A DNA stretch of 64,000 nucleotides. Origin: Istiophorus platypterus (Eukaryota > Chordata > Actinopteri > Istiophoriformes > Istiophoridae). Positions within the stretch are counted from its first letter, which is position 1. Each line of letters opens with the position of its first letter. The notes beneath the pieces are model-generated. The model was given only the letters and a program-made list of their open reading frames with translations. It did no database searches and had not been told where the DNA came from. The position numbers were made by a program, and so were the translations under genes. Location: contig CM029119.1 of assembly GCA_016859345.1 (NCBI GenBank), positions 1,960,109 through 2,024,108 on the forward strand, given 5' to 3'. Positions 43,547 through 57,700 of the stretch are shown here, piece after piece.

Positions 43547-46500
43547 CTGTGAGTGCCCTCAGTCAGAATGTATATTTCTGTGATCACCATCAATGTTAGG
43601 TTGTTCTGGAAGCCATTCTTTTTGTGCAAGTAGTATTGTACAACAAAACTTCACCACTGTGTGCTTTTTCCAGCATATTCCAGTCATGCATTTCCCTGTC
43701 TACTCCAATCTTTGCCAGATCATTCAGTTACTTCTATGTTGGAGCTGCTAAGCCCAACGTTAGCATCTTGTTCCTTGTGTGTTTTTTACTTGATCTTCTG
43801 TATTCTAACTTCTTGTTTCTATGTGATCGGGTACAAAACCTCCAGCCTGCTCCCATTACCAGTCATGCTCAGCTCCTTCCTCGTTGCCATTCATCTCTGG
43901 AACCATTGCACATGCTCCTGCCCAGTTCCTCCAGCAGTTCATTGTTGATAACTGTCCTTGGCCAAGACTTTCTCACCTGCTCTTCTCACCGATCGCTTTG
44001 ATCCCTGACTCCTATTCCCCATTCATCTGTTCCTCAATAAGCACCAATTCCAGGATCTCTGATAAACACTATCAAAACCTGTCTTTATCAAGTGATAAAG
44101 ACAGTTAAATAAGGTTAAAAATGCTAAGAAGAAAAAGTACACCTTGATTTAAGAAAATAAACAGCAGTTGTTTGGGGGAGACAAATTCTAAAATTATACA
44201 GTGTCTGAGGTATAATCTAACTATTCGTAACAACTTTTAATATTATAGTAATTTTTCTCTGAATTAAAGGTTTAATTGTATTTTGACTGCAGAAATATAT
44301 TCCCCCCTCATATATTTAGTTCAGTCATTTATAATCCATCACATTTGTCATTACCATGAGCCTAAGGTCCCTATTTTAATCATAGAAGTGCAATTAAAAG
44401 TACAAAGCAGTAGCTCTTGGGTGTTTTGGGCTTTTCAGGGACACTATCCATCTTGGTTCTCTACAGCTACACAAAGTGCCAAAGGGATGTGTGAAAGTGA
44501 ATATAGATCGACTTGTGTGGTGATTAATAAATACACTCTCAGCTAGTGTCATTGCTTTGAAACAGCTGTGCCAATCACAGAGCTGCTCGACAACACGCAG
44601 CTCGACAAATTTGCAGCCAGACCCAGATGGTGTGTTTTTATTTACTATGTACCATGATGATAGAAATTAAATTGGAATATGTTTATGATGCCAGTTATAT
44701 GACCTCATCAGTCTGACACCATTTAATTTTTAAATCTTCTGTTTCTGACTCCATAACTGGTCACATCATATCTAAGCACAGTTTTTAGCCATGCATGATG
44801 GTCCTGCACTCTGGCTAGGAACTTACAATAACAATCTTGCTGCCTTCAAATGGCCGCAAGGATGTAAGAATATCCATAAAGTAGAAAGCAATTGTAGACA
44901 AACAGATACTGTCCAAATCAACTGCATTCCTCTATAGATCAGTGATTTACTAATGTTCCTGCTTGATCCACATTGAATGATTCAAACACATCTATAACTT
45001 GCAGAGTGTGAAATTGTTTATTTACATTTAAACCATGATTTCATCTTTGGATCATATCTACTCAAAGTATTTAATTTGATTTTTCTGATAAAATCACCAG
45101 ATTGCCCTAAAAGTGGCATTGTACCACAAATATATGTTGTTCTGAGGGCTCTGTTTCCGTGCAGGTGTAAAACTGTCAATAGAGTAAACACAGTTTTTAA
45201 GACATTTTCCTCAGGGGCAAGTCCAGTCTTTTGTGTCTGTTTGGTGCCAGGAAAAGACCAAACAAACAATCAGGTTTATGCTGATTTGAGAGGAGAGGTA
45301 CAGCTTAGACTGTATATGTGCTGATTAAGTGGGACAGGGCAATTTTAGTGCTTATTTAGGCCCGAAATTGCATTTGCATAAAAACCTGCTCAAACCACCT
45401 CTTATTGTAAACGCAGATGTAGGGCAATTTAGGGTGCTATACTTGGCAGAGGTGCAGACACGCAGGCTTCTCCAACATCAGAAACAGCAACACTGCTGTT
45501 TTATGTGATGAGTGAGCTGTGCTCATCAGACTGTGCAAAACAACTTGTGGAATGTTTAATTTTTCTGTGCATTTGATTTAACACCTGTATTCACCACACA
45601 ACAGCAGAAATAATGATGTGTGTTATCTACAGTCTCTCATTGGAGAGAGGGGCTGTGCATAATTTTACACATGGATGGCACAGCAGCATGACTTCATCAG
45701 TTATTTAAATCTACAACCAGATCAGGTCTAATTGTGAACATTTTTCTGTTTTTCTAAACATCATGACTGGAAAGCTTTCACTGATTGATTCCAAGTTTAA
45801 TAGTTGAATAATCTGGAGCAATGTGGCTGCCCTCAGAATGTCTTGAGCTCCATCAAATCTGTCTGGACATTTTGGTTAAAAAGCAAAAGTCAAGTTAAAA
45901 TATTTATTCTGTCATGTGAATAGGATTATTAAACGTTTTTTCCATTTTGCCCCTTTCAATCATGTTTATACATCCATACAGGTATGGCTTATAGGGTACT
46001 ATAAGATGTATTTCCATATAATAAATGGCATCACAAAATGATCCATCATATATGCTGTGAACAAATAAAACGCGTAAGTGAGAATATTTTTTTTAAAAGA
46101 GTTCACACATATAGGGTCTTACTTTTTTTTTCTTTTTTTTTAAAATCGCTGTAGCAAAATCCTATTCAGGTACAGGTTGCAAAACTACAAGTGTCCTAGA
46201 CTGGGAAAACTAACCTGAACCAATCTGGTACCTGCAATTATCTCTAAATCAACCCCTGACCCATCGATGTAAGATCTGACCTGCCTCATAATTAAATATA
46301 AGTTCAGAGCTGCTGCTCAGTGGATTATGTTCACTAGTTTTGTGGAATGGAATAGGCGCACACTCACACCTCTGCAAATCCTTTGGTTGCTTTAGCTATA
46401 TGTTTAGGATTGTTGTCCCTATCAGTGATGAAATGTCTTCCAGTGAGTTTTGAAGAATTTGATTGGATCTGTGCTCCTTTCTATTCTCTTTCCTCACAAT

Positions 46501-49500
46501 TACTACCAAAATAAAACCAACAAGATGTGAGTGTAGTGTAGACATTCAGCTTTACTTTAGTGGTTTCACAAACATTTTACATTAACGGTTTAGGAATTAC
46601 AGCCATTTATTTACATTGTCTCTCTATTTAGAGGGTGAAAAGTACTTGGATGATTGACAATTGATCAGTTTCATAGACAGATGTGGCCTGTTCCCTTGTT
46701 ATTTCCTGACAAATTAATCAGATTAAAGGTCTGGAGTTGATTCCAAGTGTTGATTTTGCATTTGGTAGCTGTTCATGGGAACTTTTAACATGTGTTCCAT
46801 AGAGGTGTTGATGCAAATGAAGGATGAAAAACTCTCCACCACATCTATCGTGGTAAGCTTCTTGCAGTAAAGCTGAAAGTCTACACTTGCTCACATCTCA
46901 ATTTTTTCATTTCAAATCCATTGAGGTGGTGTACAGAGGCAAAATAACAAATTCTGCCACTGTCCAAATACTTATGCACCATCCCAATAACTTTTGTGTT
47001 ACTAAGTTTTGCAATCCCTCTGTTTGAGAGGTTGAATCGTATTACGATATGTATTGTGTAGTAGACCACCGCTGCTTGTGTTGATTTTGACCACAGCTAT
47101 AGCTATGACTTAGTGCACCCTCAGCTGTGGCTGCTCAGGTACAATCTGTATCCTGGCAAGTAGACAAGTGACTTTCTTGTATATGGACTGCAGCCTGCAG
47201 ACTGCAGGCTTGAGATAGCCATGGGTAAACAAAGAGGATGTGAAGTCCATTCTTTGCAATCTATATCCAACCACTAATGGAAGCTTCAACAAGATGGGGC
47301 CACCCTGTGGTGAACTAAGGGTGGCTCGAGGTAATAGTGACATCACTATTTTGATGGGGGTGCCATCTCTTAAAAGTGGACACTCCTTAAGGCAAAAAAC
47401 ACTAACTGCATTTATTACACATCTGATTTTAGGGAATAAAATTAACTAATTAATAATTTTCTTAAATATTGTTGTACTGTATAGTGCTGACAGTTGGCCA
47501 CAAAATGGTGCTGTGTTTACACTGCAATGTTTTATTAAACCAGTCAGTAACACTAATACTCGTGGATGTGACTGTTTTATTGATTTGTGATTTTACAATT
47601 ACTGTATTACCACTATTACCTCATTAAATACAGATCTCCTTTTCCATTTACTTATCATTGTCATCATGGCTATAGGATTTCATCTGTTATACTTTCTTAC
47701 GTATATTCTAATATCAGTTAGACACTTAGAGTAGCCTATTGTTACTAGCAGACTAACACAGTCAAAGTTGTATGTTGCCAGATGTATTGTAACTTATGCG
47801 CTAAAAAGTAATAGAATCATATTACCATATATTACCATCGGGGATCATTCAGCCAAGGTTTGGTAAAGGGCATGTTTTACCAAAAAGTAGGGACATGAGG
47901 AAAACTTGAAGCCCCTTAGAGGAACATTCCCACACCCTTCAGGGAACGTTCTCTGTTTCTCTGTTTTAGAAGGTCTACCTGGTTCTTCAGATGTGGTGGA
48001 AACACAGGCAGGAAAGCACAGCAGGGACTTTTAGTTCTCTGGTTCCAAATACCTCAAACTTTTTGGTTGAAATGTATCTTTACTACATTTTACTAAAAAA
48101 GCACTTCATCTGAGAATTTCCTGCAGTACTATCACCAGTTCACTTGCACTATTTCCAAACATCCAGCAGGTGTCACCGTTAGATAGAACCAAACTGCTGA
48201 AAACCTTATCAAGATGAAGGTTTTTGAGCTCATCAGACTCATAATCATAGCTTCAGCTCTTCCTTGATCAAAGATCAGTGGATCAGTGTTTAAAATAAAA
48301 AAAAAAAAGGCGGATTATTCCAGATTAAGATGATTAATCTCTGATCCTGTTATCTTCATCTATAAAATCAATCATTCCTGTACACTCTACATATGGCTGT
48401 CTGCAGGCACTTTATAATATTAAGGTTTGTACATTGTATGTGTATGCAGTAAAATCACTTTCTTGTAAGTATGCCCATGTCTCCTAAACTTTGTATAAAC
48501 CTGATTTATCTTAAATGATATAACTTGATATTTGGACAATTTCTCACTTAATATGTCATGTTATTTGCTGTAAATATAATCAATCAGTTTTTGTTCTTGC
48601 TCAACTGCTCAAGTACTACAGACTGTTTTTCCATGCTTCACTGATACATTTGTTAATATTATGAAGGGGTATTTGCTCTATTCAAACAAGATAAGGATTT
48701 TAACGGTTGTGCTCAAGTGGGAGAAGTTAGTAAAATGAAAAATCTGAAAGGCAAAGCATAATTGATATAAAATCTATATCAGTGAATTATTTTATCATTC
48801 ATGGCCTTGGTTTTCTTGATTTTAAGTAATACTTAGCACTTAGGGTCCCCTTTGAGGAGCCCAGATTTTTGGCCGTGAGGATGAATTTGTCTCTGTATCT
48901 CTCTGAATGTAACGTGGCAGCCGAAAAAGTCAGATAACTGAGCTTGGAGGCCTCTACTCTGCCCTGAACTAGATCAGAATGCACACCAGTTTGGTAAAGG
49001 TAAGCTTCTAAGCAGCTTCCTAATGTGTACTGCATGTGATCCTTGTTTTGATTCAGGGAGAGAGTAGTAACCCTCCAATGATTGGATAAACCACCTCGGC
49101 TCTGGCAACTCTCCAACCAGCTGAGAGTACACTTTGTTCTAAAGAGTCCTAAGATGCAAAGTTACTGGAAAGTCTGCATGCATTTTGCTCTCGGATCACT
49201 CTTTACTCAAAATCTCCTCACTAAGCCAAACAACACACCCAAACCCTGATTCTGATCTTTTATCTCAAAGAACTGAGTAACAGTTAGTATGTAATATGAC
49301 CTCAGTGACTGATAACTCTCCACTTTTGCTATAGGAGGTAAAGACTGCAACTGGCTGCAGCCTGTGCCAGCAGAAGCCACTAGGCTATCGCACGGCTATG
49401 TACACTTTCACGATCACATCCATACCTAATGCACTGTACGGGCTGTATGTTTTGGACTGTAGGAGGAAACTAAAGCACATCTGTTGTCAGTACATAAATA

Positions 49501-51500
49501 GATCATAGTCAATAGAATATACATTTCAAATGATAAAAAAGTTGAACATATTTGTCCATTATTCATAATTAAATTAATTTTGCCATCGTGTCATTAAACT
49601 CTCTTTAATTCCATTGCATTTCATGGTTAAACACATAAAATGAAATTTTTCTGACAAAAGTATTTTCACCAAAAAAATCATAGTCTAAAGCAGACCATCA
49701 GAAACATCATGTCTGAGAAGAGAGAGAGAGAAAAATCATGTCTGAGATCGTGAACCCTATGAGGTTGTCTTAAACTGTAAAGTCATGTCATTCTTACAGC
49801 CTGTGAATGCAGCCTTCAGACTCCTTGCAGAGCGTTGGTCTACACATGTGAACCAGTTATCCAATCTGTAGAACAACAGGTCTGCCATGTGAGCTGCCTC
49901 AGCTCCATGTTGACTGGCCCACAGGCAGCCAATGAGAAAAAATCTCTGTGGCCGGTCCGTATGTAGCCAACCAGAAAAACTGCAACTCAGATCAGGGGGT
50001 GTGGCTACAACATGGGAGCTGAACTAATTTGCATATGAGTAGGATGTCCTCATTCTACTCAGTCTATCTATCTATTACTTCGTCTCTGGCCTCATAGGCT
50101 GATATGAACATATAAAGGAACATAAAAAGGGAATGGCAAGGTGCGGCCAGTTTCTACCTGATGGATGTAAAAACAAAGGGAACTTGAGCTGCTCATAATA
50201 TCTAAGATGATCTATGATCTGTCTATCATTAATGACTTGCCACTCATATCATTAAGCATAATGAGTGGCAAATATTGTGTAAGGGAGATCGGAAAATATT
50301 AGATTTCAAAATTCACAGCTGACACCGTATACACGAAGTTACCTGCCTGACTTTCTGAAAATAAGACTGTGACTCCAATTGGACCCTTCTCTCAGTCCTT
50401 TCATGTGATAAGTGCAAAGAGGAAAGTTACGGTGGAGTATGGAGCACTTCTCGTCATGGAACTGTGATGGATTAAAGAACGGGATTGCTAAAAGATGCTG
50501 GATAAACTTTGAGTTGTGTAATGAACCCAACAACCAACATTTTTTTTTACCTTGGTTTTTCAACTTGTTTAATTCGGTACAGTTTTTGTTAGGGACAGTG
50601 TGTATTTTTGTGTGTGTGTGTGTGTGTGTTAATTCTCTGGTTTATGAATGCTGGAGCAAAACACAAAACTCATGTGTCAACTCACTGAAAACTAGACACT
50701 GGTCTTTATCCAGATACATTCATAGGAATGGGGCATGTGGGGTTTTAGTAATCACAATGTCATAGTCAGATCAGAGAACAGTTTGTTGACACATAAATGT
50801 CCATTGACAAAACAAAGGAATTTGTGGCTCTGTTTTTGATTTGGTTTACAATGCTCTTGTGTTGAATATGACACCTTGTTCAGTTACTCCTGTTTTCTTT
50901 CACAATATGTGCAAACTCAACACACTAGTCGCTGTTTTAATCCGAGAACAAGCTATGGCCTGAATGTGCATATGCATGCTGTGGACCTGGACAGGTTCCA
51001 GTCTAGTTTGTTGAATCAGCCCTACAGGGCACAACAGTCAACAGGTCTCTAATCACTCATGCATTACTGGGTGTTTGTAAAGGACTATTAATGTATATGT
51101 TGCCATATTGCGCATAGCACAGTATAGATATCAATTTCTACTTGTAAGAAATAAACAGTAGACAATAAAGAGTTATTAATATGTTATCTTTGGACTTGGC
51201 CTCTTAATGTCGGGTGTCGCTCCGATCGCCTTTCAGTTTGCGTTTCTTAACGTTGTCTTGTTTTATTCTTTAAAGTGGAATAAATTTATATATCATTATT
51301 CATGGATGCTTAAAGAATTAGTCAAATTAAATTTTCTTAGGTTATCTTCAAGTAAGGGTAGGTAGTAATCATGATTTAATATCAAGTCACTGGTCTCTTA
51401 CTGCAAATGCAAACAGCCCCAGTGGGAATTACACAACTAAAAATCCAAGCAGAATAATGCTGATGAGTTATAGGCGGCACAGTGTTAGTTTGGTAGTGTA
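43547..51500. other. Gene-poor intergenic region between polr3d and csnk1d
   Basis: About 8 kb of AT-rich DNA in which I see no exon with recognisable homology on either strand. Reading frames such as 43624-44001, 48799-49116 and 50412-50765 lack domains and splice context. Structures seen are a perfect 12-bp inverted repeat at 44079-44104, an 11-bp one at 50237-50271, a 9-bp one at 47192-47210 and a short (GT)n at about 50610-50629. Confidence 0.55.
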
Positions 51501-51589
51501 ATGCACAGTGACTCAAAACTTCTTGAATAAAGTGAGTTCTATATCTACCAGGTGACCAAAGTAATGAAAGGTCGAAGTCGTGTAAATAG

Positions 51590-52161
51590 TCCTGTTGACG
51601 GTTCCAGGGCTAAACCGACTTGTCCACATGCAAACAGCTGCACGCAGCTGCCGCTGCAGGTTTCTACGGCGGAGTCGGCTCCGCCCACGTCTCCACTCTC
51701 CTCCAGGTCTGCGTGCTGTTGCTAGGGGAAGTGACGTCAGCAGCGAACAGTCGCTCCCACAGTGGAGCGGAGAATCCGACAGTGGAGCGAAATTGCGCAC
51801 GAACGGAGGCGAAGTCTATCAGCAAAATCCGTCTCCATCCTCATGTTTTGGCCAATAATGGCCCCCCAGATACGGAGAACCTAAACTACGCGTCCCACGC
51901 TACCGGATGATATCGGTATTATAGCTCTCCGCTCCTCAGAAAGATTAAAAAGGGATGGTGAAATTTGGATCGTCTCAGAAGGAGCCGGGATCCGGGGGGG
52001 AAGGGGATTGTCAATTAAGGAGGTTGTGAACCAGGAAAAAGAAGGTGGGACAGTCGCCGAGGAGCCGAAAGACAAAGGGTTAAAAACGGAACATCTCGGA
52101 CCAGCGGCGTCAGACGACGGAGCGAGAAGGAAGCGGGGACGTAGTGTCGGCCAACGGCGAA
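51590..52161 (+). promoter_or_regulatory. csnk1d: csnk1d CpG-island promoter and 5' UTR
   Basis: The sequence is CpG-rich from about 51590 into exon 1 and lacks an obvious TATA box. A CCAAT box lies in ggccaataatgg (51850-51861). The segment actacgcgtcccacgctacc (51895-51914) resembles a ZNF143/SBF element. The 5' UTR immediately before the ATG is purine- and G-rich. Confidence 0.5.
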
Positions 52162-54742
52162 ATGGAGCTGAGAGTGGGGAACCGGTACAGACTGGGCAGG
52201 AAAATCGGAAGTGGATCTTTCGGGGACATTTATCTAGGTGAGTCAAGTCCGTCCTCATCCACATCATATGTTCAGCGAGGACGTGTTGTCCCACCTGTAG
52301 CCACCTTTATAAACAACCTCCGAGATCATTCACTGGCCCGAAAGCCATTAGATCCACGGTCTTCTCCCGATGCTGTCAGGGGACGTCACAGCCAAGCTAA
52401 CGGGGACTTCTGCTCACCTCTGCCTCGCTAAGTTAACTACAGCTGAAACGATGACAATAGGCGGTTCGAGCAGAAGCACCTTGACCCATTGGTGCCAACG
52501 CAAGCGAAATATAAGATGCAGCAGCGGTAGCTAGCATGTGTAAGGGACAGTATGTTAGGTAAAAGCAGTGCAGTCCACCATACCGCCGATTCAGGTGAGG
52601 TTTCTATAAACACGGTCAGTACCAAGCGACATCAGTGTTATGTCACTACGACGTGGCCTCTTGGTACAACAGCTTCACAGGCGTCCACCACTGGTAATAC
52701 TGTCAAACTACTGGTGCTGTAACGATACCTCATGAATCACGAGTACAGCTCCGACAGTACGTCGCTTTTCAGCCTCGGTTAAAGTCAGTTTCACATTCTC
52801 AGTACATTTTACGTTACAGTCCTTAATCCTATAAATCCCACTTCAGAGCTATTACGTTTTGAATATCATAGAAGTTAAATGATATTCTTCAAAGTTCAAG
52901 TGGGATGTACTGACTACTGCTCTTTTGCTGTTGTCATTTTGTTCAATGCTTCTCTTCTGACATAAATTTCTCTCCGGCAATTTAAAAAATTAAGAATGAT
53001 CCTGGCAGTTTTTCTCTATATACAAAGAACATGTTGAGCACGTTTGTCAGTCAACAGCCAATAGTTTCATTTTGCTATTTACAGTATTGATAACGTGATG
53101 GTTGTCATTATGCCCAGACCTATGTCATGATGGCTGGAAAACCAGTGTATCTACTACAACCTGACCTACCACCTCTTTCAGCTGCCCAAGATTTTTTCTT
53201 TTGTTTTTATTTATTTTATAATTGTTTCATGTATGACATGGATTTACTTTGAGTACTTGTATGAGCGTGTTTGTAATGATACAGAGACTGGGAGCACTGT
53301 TTTTTCCAGTTGATGAAGGCATCAATTGGCTTTCGGGCTAAATGGCTATTGATATGCAGGCATAGGGAATTTCTCAGGAAATGGTTATATACAACAGTTA
53401 TTTTAATCATGCCATAACATGATTTTTGAGGAGATGATTTTTCTAATGCCTGATCATAGAGCCTGTAGTATGGTGTCTAGATGTTGACATGTGACCTTTC
53501 TCCTCTTTAGCAAAGTTTGAAGTTTCACAGGAATTATGAAATTGCTGTAGTGTAAATGAGTCAAGAACTCGGGGTCTGTCCTGCGAGTCTGCTGAGTCTG
53601 GAACAGCACATGCACCAAGCAGTTACCGGTACACAGTTCCAATATGTTTGCACTCCAGTGACCTCTGTAATCATCCAGAACCATAATTAAACTAATGTGA
53701 CAGGAAATTTTTTACTACATGCAGTAAGCTTTAAACTCTTATTGTATTGATAAGTCCCAGACACCTACTGCAACTGGAAGGTGTGTGTTTGTACCCCCCA
53801 GTCAAGATTGATGTTCTTAGGCTTTTAGTCACACCAAATATTCTCTGTGGCCATAGTTATGGTAAACTTGAACAGCAAGTCAACAAGATGCCAGGTGTTC
53901 TTCTACAAAAAATAGAATCAGTGGCCAACATGGAGGAAGTTTGACTTAGTTGACCTCTAACCTAAATTTAGTTCAGTGCACAGAGTCATGTTCCTAATGT
54001 TCCTTTTTTTTTTCTTAAACGGTATGCTGAACCTTTGAAGCAGAGCAATAGTTTTTGACCTGAGACATGAAGAATGAAGTGAGCCTGACAGCCATCAAGG
54101 CGATGTCCATGTTTGTTATATGGAAAATGATTTGCCTTGGAATTATCAATGGGTATGTTTTTGCTCAGAGGAAGAGGAGTAAAAAATTACCTTGTTCAAG
54201 CTAAGATGTCCCAGTCTGACTGTGTGTTCATGTTTATGCCTAGTTTGTTTTTATAGCCATTTGAGAGACTATATAATCAAGGACAGATAAATATCGGGTC
54301 CTGAATAACGCTAAGATGATGTGGGACACTGTCAGTCATATTTAAGTTTGATATGTGGCACAGCTCCAGCTTTGGGTGGATGGATCACTGTTTTTTACAT
54401 GGTAGTGGGTCTAATTTTTTGTTTCTCCATAAATGAAAATTTAGCTAATTTTACTTTTATGCCAGCCCTGATGAAATTTTATAAATTGCAGTTGAAAATT
54501 TGCAAGTTATTTTTGCTGGTTACACGCCAGTATATTCTATTACAGCCCACATAAAACCATATTTTTATTTTTTAGATTGAAATACTGCCAAACCAAGTTG
54601 TTTTTACGAGATTTCTTCTATCCCACTTTCTATCTTGCTTGTTTACAAAATCCGGGGTGGTGGGTGCCGCCATCTGCTGGGAGGTTTTGTGCAGCAGGTG
54701 CATAAAATGCAACAGTTGACCAGCGTCGCACATTAACAAGGG

Positions 54743-54773
<31 letters not shown>

Positions 54774-57700
54774 CATGCACACACACATATATATATATAC
54801 AAAAAAATAACGTTGAATTGAAAAGAGAAAATGTTGGGGTCTGTTTATTAACTTTCCAGCAATATATCTCAAACTATTTAGCTGCTTACTGTGAAGAAAC
54901 TGCTTGACTCTGCACCACTGTCTGCTGAACTGTGATGTTACTCTGCTACATGTGCTGCAGACAGTACTGAGAGCGTTGTAAACAGTGTCAGAGCAGGCTA
55001 TGCTAAACTATGTGGGTCCACCATTTCAAAATCACCCTAAGCATCTTTTTTCTACATTATGTTCTGTAATTAAAAAAAAAAAAACAAAATAGCGGACAAC
55101 ATATAAGGCAATACTGATATATCCAATAGGCCAAAATTGGTAAATAAAATCGTTTCACTGATACATCATTTGAGCTAAAACTTGAATGATCCAGTATGAA
55201 TCTTTAAATTCCTAGATCAATCTTTGCATTTCTGCCTTTTCTAAATAAATGTTGATCTAGGCCTAATGTTAAGTACAGGCAGTGGTTACTTGCAAGTGCC
55301 TCAGTTGAGTGAGTGTGAAGTGCAAAATGTCTACTCTGTGGAGATCAAGTTATTACAACATGCACGAAAAGTTATTTTAGTACTATAGATGATAGCAGGC
55401 TGTATAAGCTGCCTAATGTAGCAACAGTCTGGTAAGCTGATGTAAATAAACACAGTCAGTGCTAGCCCACTGCAGTTTATGGGTCTGTTTTGACCCAGGT
55501 TGGTTAGCTGACTCGTGCCATGTTCTAGAGAATATATATAGGTGGCACCTATGAGAGGGATCGACTAGAAAAAGACTGCACACTGATCTGAGTTCTGTTT
55601 CTGATTGCTAAAGAGATATTATCTCTGGCTAAGGGATGTTAATCTGTAGTAGTTGAAAAGTGTGTGGATTCTACTTTATTCAGTCTGTCCCTGCTGGGTA
55701 GCTGACACAAGCTGGCCAGTTGTCTGAACATATGAGGCTTATGTCTTGTAAACAAAAAAGGGCACAAAAGAATTAGTGAGCAAATTTTAAGTTTAATTTT
55801 TTTTTTTAAATATGTATACCAATGACACCCTTGGAAGTGGTGCAGGTTTATTATTCTTGCTAAACTTTTTGCACATATAGGGCCTAAGAAATATAGATGT
55901 GTCATGTGTCAGTTTTTTTCATTCCGCCAAAGAAAAAACATGCCTGGTCCACAGTTTCAAGTGTGATTATCTGTTTAAAATTTAGCTGATGAGCACAAGA
56001 CACAGTTTTATGTTCAAGGAAATGACAGAGTCAGTGTTGCTCACTTGTTGAACTTACCTGACAATTAAGCTCAGGGGATAAATTCTGGGAAGAACTTAAT
56101 TCGGCATTGTTACTTATCTGACATAATTGAAACATCTATAATAAATCAAATAGAAATGATTCTGGACTTAATTAAAATGCAAATTGAATTGCTAGATCAG
56201 TGCAGATATCCCACCGTTGTACTGAGGGGTGTTGGTTGGTTGTGTTATTGATGCAATGTGCTACTTTGCTTCATGGTGCAGGTAGTCACCCTTACAGTCA
56301 TCAGCAGCACTTGTTATTTGAACATGGACAGTAGAAATTGCTTTAGCAAGAAAATCGCTTTGAAGAAATATTGTGAACCATGATTCGTATTCAAAAGGAT
56401 CCATAGTCATCATGATGATGAGGATCATGATGCAGAAAGTGCAGCAACCCTTGCAACATTTAAATAAACTAAATAAACTAAACTAAGCAGCTAACTGTCA
56501 GAAACAATCTCATCACTTGCTCAAGGGAATCCACAGATCTGTTAACATTTCTCATTAGATACAGTTGAAGTCTCCATATTTTGGGACTTTGGTGAATAAG
56601 ATTTAAGCTGTATAGCTAGGTTCTACTAGGTGGGATTTTATTTATTCATTTATTTGTTTCTTGTTTTGTATTTTTGGTAGAGAATTCATTTAAAGTAACC
56701 ATGTGTCTTACCATTTGTTCTTTTCCAGGCACAGATATTTCAGTGGGGGAAGAGGTTGCAATTAAGTTGGAATGTGTGAAGACCAAACACCCTCAGCTCC
56801 ACATTGAGAGCAAGATCTACAAGATGATGCAAGGAGGAGGTGACATATCAGCTCACATGCTGAAATATCCATCTAATTGATTCATGTTCTCCATTTCCTC
56901 ACCATACCCCCTTTCTCTCTCTCTCACTCAGTCCATAGGATATATTTACTCCTCTTTTCATACTTCATAGTAGCATGATCTTCTTTTCTTATCCCACACT
57001 GACTGCAACAGAAAATCAGCTTACAGCTCTAAATTTACTGATCCTGAATCCACATCTGTGGGTGAAGGCAAATTGTTATCCTTAAAACAAGTGGTCATAC
57101 AGACCATCATGTGATGGCAAATAGTGGGTATATCCACAACTGGGGGTTAAAGGGAAAGAGAGATGACCATGGATTTTTTTCCCTCTGTTATGTAGTTTTT
57201 TTGTTTTTTTGTTTGTTTTGGTTTTTGGGGTTTTTTTTTGGTGTATGTGTGTTTTGGGTAAACTTTGTAGGAACTGTAACCCCTTTTCTACCTAATTCTG
57301 TAATTTGAGGTAACCACATTTAATTGGACTTTACTGAATTTAATTATAATACATTTCAAATCCTAGTATAGAATACATAGTGGAAAGGAATGTTTGCTCC
57401 TTTTATTACACTTTGACCTCATCATGTCTGCTGCCCCTTGTCCCCTTGCCCTCCGAATAATGGGAGTTGGACAAAAAGTAGTAATAGTGCAAACTTCAAA
57501 GAATGTTCTGTCACTGAAGTTGCAACCCATGCAGATCATCAATTGTTTGGTCTCTTCACTGGTAATGCTAATGCAGTGAGCCTCACCTTCTGCTTTTTTT
57601 TAATGGGCTTTTTGTCTTGACCTCATCTTTAATGAATGAAACATGAGGTGTTCTGTGGACGACGTTTTTGTTTTCTTACCATTAATTGCATTTACTCCCA

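Larger units (their letters stand above)
52238..56728 (+). other. csnk1d: csnk1d intron 1
   Basis: A 4.5-kb first intron. The first few hundred bases continue the CpG island. Further on it holds a (GT)n/(CA)n/(TA)n compound tract at about 54744-54800, a CTCF-type motif at 54667-54680 and otherwise AT-rich sequence. No other gene was recognised. Confidence 0.6.

Noticed and set aside
43624..44001. 125-codon hydrophobic frame after the LINE tail
   Set aside because: It is Leu/Ser/Phe-rich from pyrimidine-rich DNA, with no recognisable family and no splice context.
52008..52241. Open frame overlapping csnk1d exon 1 in another frame
   Set aside because: It depends on a TTG start and has no homology; the csnk1d frame fully explains the region.
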